A stretch of 64,000 nt of DNA from Beta vulgaris subsp. vulgaris (taxonomy: Eukaryota; Streptophyta; Magnoliopsida; Caryophyllales; Amaranthaceae), in the NCBI RefSeq assembly GCF_026745355.1, contig NC_079203.1, forward strand, positions 39,919,492 through 39,983,491, written 5' to 3'. The position numbers were made by a program, and so were the translations under genes. Below, piece after piece: positions 1 to 11,762 of the stretch (position 1 is the stretch's first letter; each line of letters starts with the position of its first letter). The notes beneath the pieces are model-generated. The model did not search any database. It had not been told where the DNA came from and saw only the letters and a list, made by a program, of their open reading frames with translations.

Positions 1-1115
1 TACAACCTAATTCTAACTCGAGCCACACCTTGAGTTCCTAAACTCAAGTTCCTGAGCCACTGTTTCCTTAACAGTAGTTCCTCTCAACTTCACTCGAAGT
101 TTTCTCACTCATTCAAGCTTCACTCAAAGCCTTTCTCTTACAGAACTTCACTCAAAGTTCCCTTACCCCAAAAACCAAAATACAATTGATCGAAATAAGC
201 TTAGTGGAATTAGAGTAAGAAAGCAAAGAACAAATGGCTATTATAGAGAATGAAGGCAGTGACACTTAATTAGTTAAACTCACTTAATTACTTAGTCAGA
301 CACACTTTGGAACTTATCTAGACTTTAATATTTATAGTGATAATCACAAGAACGTGGGATTAATTGAGTACAGTTTAATCCATTACCCATGATGTTCCTT
401 CCCCTAAGGAACACGTTTCTCACATGTCCCATGATCCCATGAACTATAATGAACGTGGATATATAAGCCATTACTCCTAATAATAGGAGTTCCTTGAGCT
501 TATCCGAAAATCAGTTTTTATAAAATCTTTTTATCTTTAAACTGAATTTTAATCTTTAAGAAAATAATATCTTTTAAAAAATCTTTCTAACAACCGGATA
601 TTTATTTTCTTATTTTCCGAAAAAAAATCTTTTCAAAACAGATTTTCTTTTTAAAACTGATTTTATCATTTGAAATTAGATAAAACTAATTTCCTATAAT
701 TAGGCATGACTTACTCAATTATCTTTTAACCGTTATAATTCACGCCTAAGTCTAGTTCCTTTTATTACAGTTCCTTTAACATATTCTTAAGTGCCACTTA
801 GTTTGTTCCTTACGAAGGAACAAACTCTCATTCTCAAATAACTGCCACGTTCCTTACCATTCTTTTTGTTCCTTTACATTGGAACTAGAAAATAAAACGC
901 CTAGCTTCTATTCTCTTGATCCAATGCTTGCTCCAGTATCAACATAGAAACTTCTTTACTTAGCCTTTGAAATCCTCTCTTGACTTCTTCATTGACTTCG
1001 TATTCTCCCAGTTCCTTGATTGATACCTTAAACACCATACACTTAAATAATTCATTAGTTCACTACTTAGTTTGTTCCTTTGTTTCTTTGTCATTATCAA
1101 AATTAGGGTTCAACA
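1..1115 (-). repeat. 3' LTR of copia element 1, cut by the window edge
   Basis: This stretch matches 9293-9475 followed by 11763-12722 almost throughout, with scattered substitutions and many short indels. On the minus strand it starts TGTTGAACCC at 1115, directly next to a polypurine tract. It holds 14 copies of GTTCCT or AGGAAC in 1.1 kb, including a perfect 11-bp stem with a 3-base loop at 801-825. Confidence 0.92.
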
Positions 1116-1130
1116 ATTTCCCCCTTTTTG
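1116..1130 (-). other. Polypurine tract of copia element 1
   Basis: On the minus strand this reads CAAAAAGGGGGAAAT and abuts the TGTTG start of the 3' LTR. This is the classic position and composition of the plus-strand DNA primer in copia elements. Confidence 0.9.
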
Positions 1131-4100
1131 ATGATGACAACAAAGGTACAAACTAAGGAAAATAACAAATAATATAAGTGAATGAAATAAAAACATAAAG
1201 AAGAAAATGAAAAATAAAACACAATTATGTGAGTAACAGAATTTTGATTTTTCATTTACCTTAACCTATTTTTGATTTTTCATTTACCTTATCCAATTTT
1301 TAATTTTTTTAATTTTCAATTTTAATTTATGTACAGTTTGTTCCTTAAATCCTTTTCCCCCTTTGTCATCCTCAAAAAGAATAGACTCTGCATGATTGAT
1401 GAATTGATTTAACACCTTAAGACCAATATCAAGCACCATTAGTGGTTAAGTTAGAAAATCAAAGAGTAAACTTGCTCAAACATCAATCACATAATACTAG
1501 CCATTCCAAGGAAGAAATTATGCAAAGCATTTGAAACAAGACATATAGCAAAAGTCATTGATTATATAGCACTTGTTCCATAACAAAACAAAGAAAGAAA
1601 AGAAAAAGGAAAACAAAAGTTTGTTCCTTGAAGAAGAAACAGGAACAAAACAACAAAAAAAGAAACTAAGAAAGGGAAGGGGAATGGTGTTCCTCTACAA
1701 CTTCTTCTTCAACCACATCCTCCAATTTTTCATCACCACCCCATGAGTTGAGTCAACCTGTTCCTTCAGCTCCTCCAAGTACGAGCCATAGAGTCCATCT
1801 TCTTTTTGCGCAACCACGTATCACTCAATTCTTCATAAGACTTACATATATCAGTTTTGGCATCCAAAGTCCAATGAAGATGATTTAAAATTTATCATAT
1901 GTTGTGGCAGGAAGACAATTCATTAACCCAGTGTCATCATCCGGATTTCCTGTTCCTTACCCTTGGAACTGAGGCAGATGGGGATTTTGGAAGGAACTGG
2001 AGGGGTTTGAGTGGAAGGTCATCTGTTCCAGGAATGGAAACAGAAGGTGAAGGGTGATAAATGGGAGGAAGAATGGTGGTGTGGGTGGAAGAGTTGTGGA
2101 GGTGGAAGCAAAAGGATTTGGTCCTTTTATTTCATCCTTCAACTGCTCAAAACTGAAGGAACAGAGAAGGAGAAGGTGAAATGGAGGAGTTTTGTGAAAG
2201 GAACAGAGAGTTTGGAGATGGTGGTGGAGTGGTTCCTTGAGAGTGAGGGTACCTGTTCCTCATTATCCGAAAGGACTAAAGGAGAGTCCCTGTTGGAAGG
2301 AACAGAAAGGAGCAATTTTTGACGATGCTCTTCTCACTCTCAGGAACAGAGGTTTAGGCTTAGTGCAATGTGTTTGCGCCTCTTAGGTTTTGGTTCCTCG
2401 GTTAGGAACAGGTTCCAAGATTACATCATTATCTTCTTCTAAATCAGTTAGGCATTTTCTTTTTCCTGAGGAACTGGAAGCCATTCTTCCTTGAATGAGA
2501 ACACCTTCTTGGACAGACAGACCAAGTCCATTTAGAGGTCTTCTCATTCAAGATGTTCCCTTGTTTACTCCTATGTGGTCCAACCATAAGTCTTACTTCA
2601 AATGATGAAGTAAGGAAGTTATCAAGGCACCGTACCCAATCACACAATTGTTTCAATACAGTGAGTTAAGGTTGAATGAAGAGGGAAGGGAAGTTGATTT
2701 GTATGTGGTGGTCAAGCAAAACATGTAACACATATCAAGAGACCCACTTCATTCCTCTTTTCAGTTCGAGGAATGAGTGCTCTCCAAACCAAGTTAAAAG
2801 TACTTTGTGAAGGGGAAGAGTAGGTTATGGTTTAGTTGTTTTGGCCAGCTGTTCCTCCAAAATATTCTAAATTTTGTCTTGAGGAAAATTCGGAAAGAAA
2901 CAGTTCCTTTCCTTTAAAATACAAATCAGTTCCTTTGCAAGGAACTTCCCATACTTTGCTTAAAGTGCTTGATTAAACCTTATTTTCTTCCTCTAACCTC
3001 AGTTGTGCAAGTTCCATTAGTTAAAAATTTGCACAAAATCATCCATAGCTAGAGGAACAAGAGCATTATTAAAGGCGAATTCAAACAAGAATTCCATGCC
3101 TTGTTCCTTTAGAATGGATTTTCTGAAATTCAATTTATTTCCCATTCTAAATCGACGCAAAAACCCAAACATACCTAGATTCACTTCGTTCGACCCTTTT
3201 CTTGGAAGACGAAGAAACAGTTCCTTTGGAAGGAACAGGTGATTTCTTCTTCTTCCCCCTGAGATTGTTCCGGGGTTTCTTCTTCATCATCTTCCCCAAT
3301 CAACTTTCTTCTCGCATCTCCTTCTGGAGATTCTAATTGTGTTCCTCTATGGGGTTTTCTTGAATTGTCGGTTTCAAGGGTTTTGTTGGAGATGAAGAAA
3401 TTTCCATTTTTGAAGTGTCGGTTTTTTGATGTTGGAAAAGGAGTTTCTTGAAGTTTTTGCCATGATTTGAGAAGGTTTGAGGTTTTTATGGAGTATCAAA
3501 GGTGTGATGAGGTTTCGGTATTGGTGAAGATGAAGAGTTGAGAGGAACACGGTTTCTTAGATGATAATTGAAGAAGGGTTTTGCATGTAATAGTAATTAT
3601 GACACGCGGGAAAAAATAAAGCAAATAAAAATAAAAAAAAAAAAGAAAACGAAAAGATAAAAAAGAACCAAGATTTAATTAAACTGGTTCCCCTTATTTT
3701 TGGATTTTTCGGATTTTTCGGATTTTTATGATTTTAATTTTTGAAAGAAAATAAATGCTAAGGAACTTGTGCTATAGGAACAACTAATGCTACATATCAA
3801 TTCCTTCATATATGCATGTTTCTTGACCTTAGGAACAGTAAGGGGAGTATTATGTGACATTTGTGAGTTGTTTATTTCTTTGATTCATGTTTATGTTTTG
3901 CAACATTCCAATTTGCAATGGTCTTAGGCAATTAAACACAATTATTTTTAGCACACAAAGTCACTCAAATTGATTCAAACATGGGGGAATGACATAGGAA
4001 CAATCACTTAATTTTTATTAACCTAACTCAAGCCTTAATTTTTCATATCTATCTCTTTGCAAAGGCTTAGTTAGATATCAGCAATCTGATAATCAGTTTG

Positions 4101-4262
4101 ACAAAACTCAAGTTTAATCAAACCTTTTTCAACATTTTCTCTTAAAAAGTGATGTCTATATGTATATGCTTTACTCTAGTGATGCACTGGATCTTTAGAT
4201 ATACTATAGCACTTGTATTGTCACAATAAATAGGAACACATTCAAAGTTTATTCCATAGTCA
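1131..4262 (-). pseudogene. Post-RNase H region of copia element 1 with degenerate extra ORF
   Basis: About 3.1 kb separates RNase H from the polypurine tract. No long frame survives. On the minus strand near 3404-3330 a short peptide starts MEISSSPTKPLKP, and nearby frames read Lys/Ser/Glu-rich segments (around 3200-3320) and a hydrophobic stretch near 3050-3110. SIRE-type elements usually carry an additional ORF here (env-like or a plant-transposon-protein domain). The position and the Lys-rich start suggest a decayed version, but I see no diagnostic domain. GTTCCT/AGGAAC hexamers are dense through 1600-3300. Confidence 0.5.
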
Positions 4263-5609
4263 CTAAGTTGTTGTTTTATCCAAAGCATTTGAGAGCAACA
4301 TGCACGCAGCTACATATTCTGCTTCAGCAGTGGATAAAGCAACTGTGTTTTGTTTCTTGGTACTCCAAGAAACTAAACTATGACCAAGGAATTGTGCCAT
4401 ACCTGAGGTGCTTTTCCTATTTACAAAGATCTCCAGCATAATCTGCATCTGCATATCCTTTTAGTTCGAATGTATCACTTCTTGGATAGTAGAGTCCAAG
4501 ATCATCTGTTCCTTTAAGATATCTAAGAATTCTCTTCACAGCAGTGAGGTGAGACTCCTTTGGATTTGCTTGAAATCTAGCACACAAACCAACACTGAAA
4601 GCTATGTCTGGACGACTAGCAGTTAGATACAAAAGTGAACCAATCATTCCTCTATATTTTGTTTGATCAACACTTGTTCCTATGGAGTCTTCATCTAATC
4701 TAGTTGAAGTTCCCATAGGAGTGTGATTTATCTTTGAATTTTCGAGGCCATATTTCTTTAATAGTTCCTTTATGTATTTTTGTTGGTGAACAATTATCCT
4801 TTTCAGTTTGTTTGATTTGTAGTCCAAGAAAGAAATTTAACTCACCCATCATACTCATTTCAAATTCATTGCTCATGAGACTTGAGAATTCTTTGCACAA
4901 TGTTTCATTAGTAGCTCCGAATATGATGTCATCAACATATATTTGAACAAGCAAAAATCAGTTCCTTTAGATTTTAGGAACAAGGTTTTATCAACCTTTC
5001 CTCTTTTAAATTGTTTTCTAAAAGGAACTTGATAATCTCTCATACCATGATCTAGGTGCTTGTTTTAACCCATAAAGAGCTTTATCAAGCTTGTAGACAT
5101 GATTTGGGAGATTATTATTTTCAAACCAGGGGGTTGTTCAACATATACATCTTCGTTTAGATAGCCATTTAAAAATGCACACTTAACATCCATTTGATAT
5201 AATTTAAATCCCATGTAAGCAGCAAATGCAATTAAAATTCTAATGGCTTCTAATCTAGCTACAGGAGCAAAGGTTTCTTCATAATCAATTCCTTCTTGTT
5301 GGTTATAACCTTTTCTACAAGTCTAGCTTTGTTTCTTACAATGGTTCCATATTCATCTAGTTTGTTTCTAAACACCCATTTTAAGCCAATTACTTTTTGT
5401 TGTTTAGATGAAGGAACTAGATGCCATACCTTGTTTCTTTCAAACTCATTTAATTCAGCTTGCATTGCAGTAATCCAATCAGAGTCAGTTAAGGCTTCTT
5501 CATGATTTCTTGGTTCCATCATTGATAGGAACGCATGAAATGCACAAAAGTTCCTTAACTGAGATCTAGTTTGCGTACCTTTGGATATGTCGCTGATTAT
5601 GAGTTCCAC
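4263..5609 (-). pseudogene. Copia element 1 reverse transcriptase and RNase H (frameshifted)
   Basis: Three or four overlapping minus-strand frames give consecutive copia pol segments. 5609-5259 carries the RT start (WITAMQAELNEFERNKVW then GLKWVFRNKLDEYG). 4954-4700 has the catalytic box IYVDDIIFGATNE and FFLGLQI. 4827-4417 has GSLLYLTASRPDIAFSVG and RILRYLKGT. 4454-4263 has the RNase H end FLGHSLVSWSTKKQ and STAEAEYVA. About 300 bases of RT (5259-4955) are in other broken frames. The product would copy element RNA into DNA and degrade the RNA strand. Single-base frameshifts break it; no join has been attempted. Confidence 0.88.
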
Positions 5610-5830
5610 AGGATGTGACTTTTGTAATCTCCAAGGTTTTGGTTGAAACTCTCTTATAGGAACATGTTGTTCCTCATGAGTTCCTTGAGTGATGAGGAAC
5701 TCTGCTCAGTTGTTCCTCTGTAGCCTCGGTGGACTCAGTTCCTTCATTTGAGGAACAGGAACATCTTCTCCTCCTTGAGGAACAGGAACATCATTGATTC
5801 ATTATTTTCGAATTCCTCGTTCCTTTCCTT

Positions 5831-7190
5831 TCACTTCTTCTTCTTCTTGTGAATCTGTGTTCCTTGCTTGGTTGTACTAACCATCTCATAGTCATCAACC
5901 TGTATGCTTGGATTATGTTTGTCAGATTCATCAAAGATTACATGAATGCTTTCTTCAACACACATAGTTCTCTTGTTATATACTCTATAAGCTTTACTAT
6001 GTGAGGAGTATCCTAAAAATTGCTTCATCACTCCTTGCATCAAATTTTCCAAGATTATCTTTTCCATTATTATGCACATAACATTTGCATCCAAATGTTC
6101 TAAAATAGGTGATATTTGGTTTCTTTCCAAAGTAAAGTTCATAAGGAGTTTTATTAATGATAGGTCTCATCATGGCACGATTAATTATGTGACAAGCAGT
6201 ATTAACAGCTTCAGCCCAAAAGTTCCTTGGAAGTTCACTAGCAATTAACATGGTTCTAGACATTTCCTCCAAAGTTCTATTTTTCCTTTCTACAACACCA
6301 TTTTGTTGTGGTGTTCTAGGGGCAGAAAAATTATGATCTAGGCCATTATCTCTGCTTAGTCATCAAATTTATAATTTTCGAATTCCTTGCCATGATCTGA
6401 TCTAATGTGCATTATTTTATGTCCACTTAGGTTTTGAACTCTTTTAGCAAAGACAAGGAACTCATCATAAGTTTCATCTTTACTAGGAGAAAAATAACCC
6501 AAGTGTACCTAGAGTAGTCATCTACAATCACAAGTACATACCTCTTTCCACTTCTGCTTTGAATTCTCATGGGTCCACATAAGTCCATATGAATTAATCT
6601 AATGGTTTAGTGGTACTTACAATCGTTTTAGATTTGAAAGAGGATCTTACTTGTTTACCTCGTGCACATGCATCACAAACTTGATCAATATGAAATTTTA
6701 TGGATGGTAATCCTAAAACAAGTCTTTTGATCTAAGTTTCTCAAGTAATGAAAAGCTAGCATGTCCTAGACGCTTGTGCCATAGAAGTGAATCATCTTCA
6801 ATAACACTAAGACAAGTTAAATTGATTTGAGGAACAAGGTCTAGATCCACAATGTATGTGTTCCCTTTCCTTGTTCCTTCCAAATAACCTTCTTAGTTTT
6901 AATGTTGATGATAAGCATTTTTCTTTATCAAATTTTACAGTATTTCCTTTGTCACAGAATTGAGAAATGCTTAATAGATTATGTTTTAGACCTTCAACTA
7001 AAAATACATTTTCAATGGAGTGTAATGGTGACTTACCAACCTTACCCATAGCAACAATGTTACCTTTCTTATTATCACCAAATGTTACACTCCACCTTCA
7101 TAGGTTGTGAGTGAGAGAAACTTCTTTTGTCTCTGCTGTTTTGGAACAACCACATCGAGATACCAGTGTTGTTCCCCCTCACTCCAACCT
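5831..7190 (-). pseudogene. Copia element 1 protease remnant and integrase (frameshifted)
   Basis: The GAG-pre-integrase signature VEGLKHNLLSISQFCDKG is at about 7000. The core of the integrase lies around 6700-6300 in broken frames. The C-terminal part at 6272-5997 reads RNFWAEAVNTACHIINRAM and PYELYFGKKPNI, typical of copia integrase, followed by the GYSSHSKAYRVYN block in the frame 6142-5831. A protease-like WYLD is readable near 7150, but the next residues are shifted, so the usual D-S-G triad is not intact. The integrase would insert the cDNA copy; it is non-functional as read. Confidence 0.82.
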
Positions 7191-7197
7191 GCAAAAA

Positions 7198-9011
7198 TCA
7201 ACTAGTGTTAGTTGTAGGAACCCCATCTTTCGTGGGTTCCTGTTCTTGACTAGGATTTGTTTTGACAACCCATTTTTTCTTACTTATTGTCACATTTTTC
7301 CCAATCATCTCAGATTTTAATTGACATTGATTTATGTAATGACCTACCTTGCCACAATACATACAGAACTTATCACTAGGTAGATCAACATATTTCTTTG
7401 TCTTGTTCCTTTTCTTGTAGTTTTCAAAACCAAGACCTTCCTTCTTTTTGGTCTGTGGTTTCTCAATCCACTTAGGAACTTTCATGATTTTGCCTCTGTT
7501 CCTTGCGACAACCAGTTCCTTTTTAAGATTACAGATCTGTTCCTTTAAAATATTTTTCTCTTTATTATTTTTCAATCTCAGATCTGTATCCTTTCAAAGG
7601 GTTGATCTTATATCAAAGGAACTCAGAACAGGGACAAATTCCTTCAAGTGTGAAATCTCTAAATTAATTAGATAATTTTCATTTTTCAAACTTCATAACA
7701 TTCTTTGATTTTTAAGTTTTTATCAAAAAAATCAAAATCTGTTTCGAACATGTTCTCATTTTCTTAAGCCATTCTATGTGTTCCTTGCAAACTTTAAGGC
7801 TTGTTCCGTTTGTTACGTTTTTCACGTTCATCTCTACATTCAAGAATTGCATCATAAAGAAGATCATATATTTCAGTCCTAGTTTTACCATCTAGTTCTG
7901 ACTCAAGTCCATGTTGACTTACCTCAATTTTTCTTCATCTTCTTTTTCGTCAGTGTTTGCCATGAGGCAAAGGTTTGCTGTTTCTTCAGTTGGTTGTTTC
8001 TCTTCTTCTTCCGTCTCTGAATCTCCCCAAGCAGCTATCATAGCTTTGCGCACATTTGCCTTAGAGAAAGGTGCTTTTGATTCTTTGTTCCTTTCAGCAA
8101 AGCGTTCCTTGTTCCTTTCTTTGGTTTTGTCATTTTCCCAAAGAGGACATTCCTTGATGAAGTGATCTGTACTTCCACATTTATGACAAGCAGCTTTGTT
8201 AGAAAATTTCTTAGTTTTACCTTTGAAGTTTCCATTCTTCATGTTCCTGTACATCTTTCGAAATTTTCGAACCATGAGGGCTGCTTCTTCTTCTTCGAGT
8301 CCGAATCATCTTCATCATCTGCTTTGAGAGCAATTGATTTTGATTTGGAGCTTTCACCATATTCAGTATCAAGGTGAAGCTCATGAGTCATAAGTGACCC
8401 TGCCAGCTGTTCTAAGTTGAACTTAGTGAAGTCTTTTGTTTCTTGAAGAGCAGTGACTTTAGCCATCCATCTGTCCTTAGGAAGACTCCTAAGAACCTTT
8501 CGAACCTGTTCCTCAGATGAAATAAACTTTCCAAGAGAAGCCAACTCATTATAATGTTAGTAAAACGAGTAAACATGTCTCGGATGCTTTCTTTGGATTT
8601 CATGCAGAACAGTTCATATTGATTCATAAGTAAATCAATTTTCGATCTTTTAACTTCATTAGTTCCTTCGTGGGTTACTTCTAGTAAATCCCATATTTGC
8701 TTTGCGGATTTGCATCCCATGATCCTATTATGTTCATGGGGTCCAAGTCCACAATGCAAGTTTAATAGCCATGGCATTTACTTCCATTTTTTCAAAATCA
8801 GATTTGTCATAATCAGAGAGGGGTTTACCTCATTTTTGTCATTTGTAGTTGTGACTTCGAAATCACCAACTTCAATGACTCTCCATACCTGATAGTTTTC
8901 AGCCTTGATGAATATCTCCATGCGGTTCTTCCAATAGTTGTAGTACTTCCCATTGAACATAGGAGGCCTTTGAGTGGAATAACCTTCTTCAAGTTTCTCG
9001 GTGGTATTCAT
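7198..9011 (-). pseudogene. Copia element 1 gag (frameshifted)
   Basis: The first ATG after the primer site is at 9011 (MNTTEKLEEG). Conserved gag segments follow: PPMFNGKYYNYWKNRMEIFI (9011-8778), MGCKSAKQIWDLLEVTHEGT (8777-8412), KVLRSLPKDRWMAKVTALQE (8544-8239), a CCHC knuckle CHKCGSTDHFIKEC (8275-7919) and a second knuckle-like CMYCGKVGHYINQC (7575-7198). Gag forms the virus-like particle and binds element RNA. At least four frame changes break it. Repeats rich in Lys, Glu, Arg and Asn downstream of the first knuckle are encoded by the element's AGGAAC hexamer. Confidence 0.88.
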
Positions 9012-9060
9012 TGTTCCTTGGATCTTTTTCTCAATAGGGTTTCCTATCTTACGTGAGTTC

Positions 9061-9073
9061 TGCTCTGATACCA
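9061..9073 (-). other. Primer binding site (tRNA-iMet) of copia element 1
   Basis: On the minus strand this reads TGGTATCAGAGCA, complementary to the 3' end of initiator tRNA-Met. It lies 2 bases inside the AACA end of the 5' LTR at 9076, which fixes the LTR boundary and the element's orientation. Confidence 0.93.
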
Positions 9074-9075
9074 AT

Positions 9076-9475
9076 TGTTATTTCCCTAGGAACACTACAA
9101 GAGGGGGGTGAATTGTAGGTGTAGAAATAAACGTAACTTTTTGCGGAAATTAAAACTTAAACGAATAAACAAGCTAAAGGAACACAAGGGATTTTTACGA
9201 GGAAAAACTTCTTGGGCCCAACAAGAAGAAACAACCTCGACCACTAGGGATTTTAAACTCAACACTTTCACTAATTAGGCCAAACAACTTGTTACAACCT
9301 AATTCTAACTCGAGCCACACCTTGAGTTCCTAAACTCAAGTTCCTGAGCCACTGTTCCCTTAAACAGTTCCTCTCAACTTCACTCGAAGTTTTCTCACTC
9401 ATTCAAGCTTCACTCAAAGCCTTTCTCTTACAGAACTTCACTCAAAGTTCCCTTACCCCAAAAACCAAAATACAA
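9076..9475 (-). repeat. 5' LTR of copia element 1, inner segment
   Basis: This starts TGTTATTTCC on the plus strand beside the primer site. Bases 9293-9475 align with 1-185 of the window. The alignment stops after TACAA at 9475, where CACTA sequence begins. The LTR resumes at 11763, and 13 bases present in the other LTR (186-198) are missing at the junction. Confidence 0.92.
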
Positions 9476-10899
9476 CCAGATAGCATAGCATAAGCAGGAA
9501 AGTCATTAATTGTCCACATCAAAGATGCTCGTAACTTAAATTTTTCATTACTAAAAGCATCAAAAGCATCAACTCCTTTCCACAACAACTTCAATTCATG
9601 TAATAAAGGTTGCAAATATACATCAATATCAATTCCGGGGCTTGATTTTCCAGGAATTATTATGGATAGAATAAAAGATGATTGCTTCATACATAACCAC
9701 GGGGGCAAATTATAAGGAATCAACACCACAGGCCACATACTATGATTAGTATTCATTAACCGATAAGGATTAAAGCCATCTGAAGCCAATCCTAACCTCA
9801 CACTACGTGGATCAGAAGAATAATTAGGATATTGTTTATCAAAATCTTTCCAAGCTAAGCCGTCACATGGATGCCTCAATTTTCCATCACTTTCACGCTT
9901 ACTATAATCATCATGCCATCTCATATCTTCTGCAGTTTTAGATGACATATAAATCCTTCTTAACCTCAGAATTAATGGAAAATATCGCATAACCTTAGCG
10001 GGCTCGCCTTTTTTAGTGGTATTACTTGTTTCATTCTCCTTACCTTTCATCGTCCTGCATCTTGAGGCATTACATACATGGCATTCATTCTTATCACAAT
10101 ATTCACCCCAATACAACATACAATTATTTGGGCATGCTGCAATCTTTTCATACCCAAGCCCCAAATCATTGATTATCTTTTTGCATTCATAATAAGATGA
10201 TGGAAATTCCATGATTTGGGGAAATGCATCTACTAAAAATTTCAATAACATGGTTACAGACTCGGCTGACCAATGATGCATACATTTGAGATGAAACAAG
10301 TATAGAAGAAATGACAACTTTGAGTATGAAGTGCATCCTGGATATAATTCCTTATTAGAAGCTTCGAGTAGTTTCTCATACTTAGCCTTTTCTTGTTCAT
10401 CATATACTGGGATTGAGGTAGGGGTTGGATTTTGTTCTTCAAATGAAGGCTCAAAGATATTATCATTGTCTACATGAGTTAACTCTTCAACAGAATGATC
10501 AACAAGTGATTCAACTACAGGTTCACTAGCATAATCAGGAACATTCATCCCAAAAGCATCCCTTAGTAACCCACCCATGTCATTTTGTTCGATTTGTATT
10601 GAGCATGTACCTAGAGAACTGCCACTAGCGTTTCCTGTAATTTTAGCATTACCTGATATATTCTCAAGAATACTTCTTTTTCCGTGAAAAATCCATTTTT
10701 TATATGGCTTGTAAAAGCCCTTGAATAAAATGTGCTCCTCAACTTGCTTTATTGACAACCACTTATCCACTTTGCACTTTCTACATGGGCATTGAATTTT
10801 TCCTTCTACAAGACCCTCTTTCGCAAACTCAATAAAATTTGCAACTCCTTGAATATATTCAGCATGATCATTTGGAAGTTCTATCCAACTTGTATCCAT
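9442..10899 (-). pseudogene. CACTA TNP2-type transposase, N-terminal part fused to LTR sequence
   Basis: The 485-codon frame opens at an ATG (10899). Residues about 4-77 match the transposase-associated domain, with CPCRKCKVDKWLS and the ending YKKWIFHGK. Further on come a Cys-rich segment (CPNNCMLYWGEYCDKNECHVC) and a TNP2/Transposase_21 core with RHPCDGLAWKDFD, LGLASDGFNPYR, WPVVLIPYNLPPWLCM, IDVYLQPLLHELKLLW and MWTINDFPAYAMLSG. TNP2 proteins are usually much longer; here the frame leaves the transposon at 9476, and the last residues (about 11, ending VFGVREL) are read from copia LTR. The rest of the catalytic domain is missing, so the protein cannot be an active transposase. Whether it has introns upstream is not resolved. 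Confidence 0.85.
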
Positions 10900-11762
10900 G
10901 GCTAATAAACACCAAATATGTTTATATCTTTTAGAGAACTACCTGAAACTATTACTTTGTATCTTATTACCAATAATCATAAAAAAATGATAACACATAC
11001 TTTCAAACATAATTTGTTTTGTTTCCACTTCCTAAATGTTTTCCAGCGATTACATTAAGCAGAGAGGAAATTAAGCAATAGAAACAAAGCATATTGAATA
11101 CTAAACCAAGTTACAGAAGCACTCATTACTCGCACACACAAAAACTAACAAGTCTGCAAATGTAAAGCACTCAACTAATAACCAAGAATACATAATAAAC
11201 CAATATCCAAATAAAGATGCAAGTCAAATAAGGTGGAGTTGTAATTGTAGAAGTCATAAAAAGTATTGTTGCATGAACTTAGTTTCTCTCACAAACCAAA
11301 TAATATAGAAAAATTGAAATTCACATGTAATAGGACGAAATAAGATTCAACTGAACATTGGACTTGCAATTAGAATAAGATCTAACACTTTGAATGTCCT
11401 TAATATAATGACTGCCATGGAATTTGAGATAAGGAAATTACTGGGATTATGTCACAAAATTCTCTAACTTTCTACTGTATATAATTTATGAAATCAAACG
11501 ATGAAAATGGTTGACTGGTGTTTCTTTGATCTTAAATTCCAACACAAATCAAAGAAATTATCAAATCAATATATAAAAACTCATCGCAATGAGTAATTCA
11601 AAAGAAATAGTTACCTGATTTGCCGCTTAATATTTCACTGAATCCCTACACTAAAATCTGTAGTCTAATATGTCGAGACAACACTCTAATTATAAGGTAA
11701 GTTTGACATTTTAAAAAGCGTCTAGATTAAAGTGTCGAGACTACACTCCTTTTCTAGTAGTG
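9476..11762 (-). mobile_element. Truncated CACTA (En/Spm) DNA transposon inside the copia LTR
   Basis: The right end, read on the minus strand from 11762, is CACTACTAGAAAAGGAGTG, a canonical CACTA terminal repeat. It is followed by subterminal repeats of the type GTGTCGAGACTA near 11725-11745 and a related copy near 11675. The left end at 9476 has no CACTA terminus, and the encoded transposase stops abruptly there. So the 3' half of the transposon and its second terminus are deleted, together with 13 bases of LTR. The remnant is 2287 bp. Because both LTR parts flank it, it inserted after the copia element did. Confidence 0.9.
11640..11762 (-). repeat. CACTA terminal and subterminal repeats
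   Basis: The terminal CACTA at 11762-11758 (minus strand) is followed by short related motifs containing GTCGAGAC at about 11734-11741 and 11673-11680. Repeated subterminal motifs of this kind are transposase-binding sites in En/Spm elements. No matching terminus is present at the other side. Confidence 0.75.

Noticed and set aside
1957..2322. Opposed 61- and 103-codon frames in the copia 3' region
   Set aside because: Purine-rich low-complexity sequence; no domain. It may belong to the decayed extra ORF, but the frames themselves are not supported.
9442..10899. The 485-codon frame as a host gene
   Set aside because: It has TNP2 transposase signatures, sits inside a CACTA remnant and ends in copia LTR sequence.
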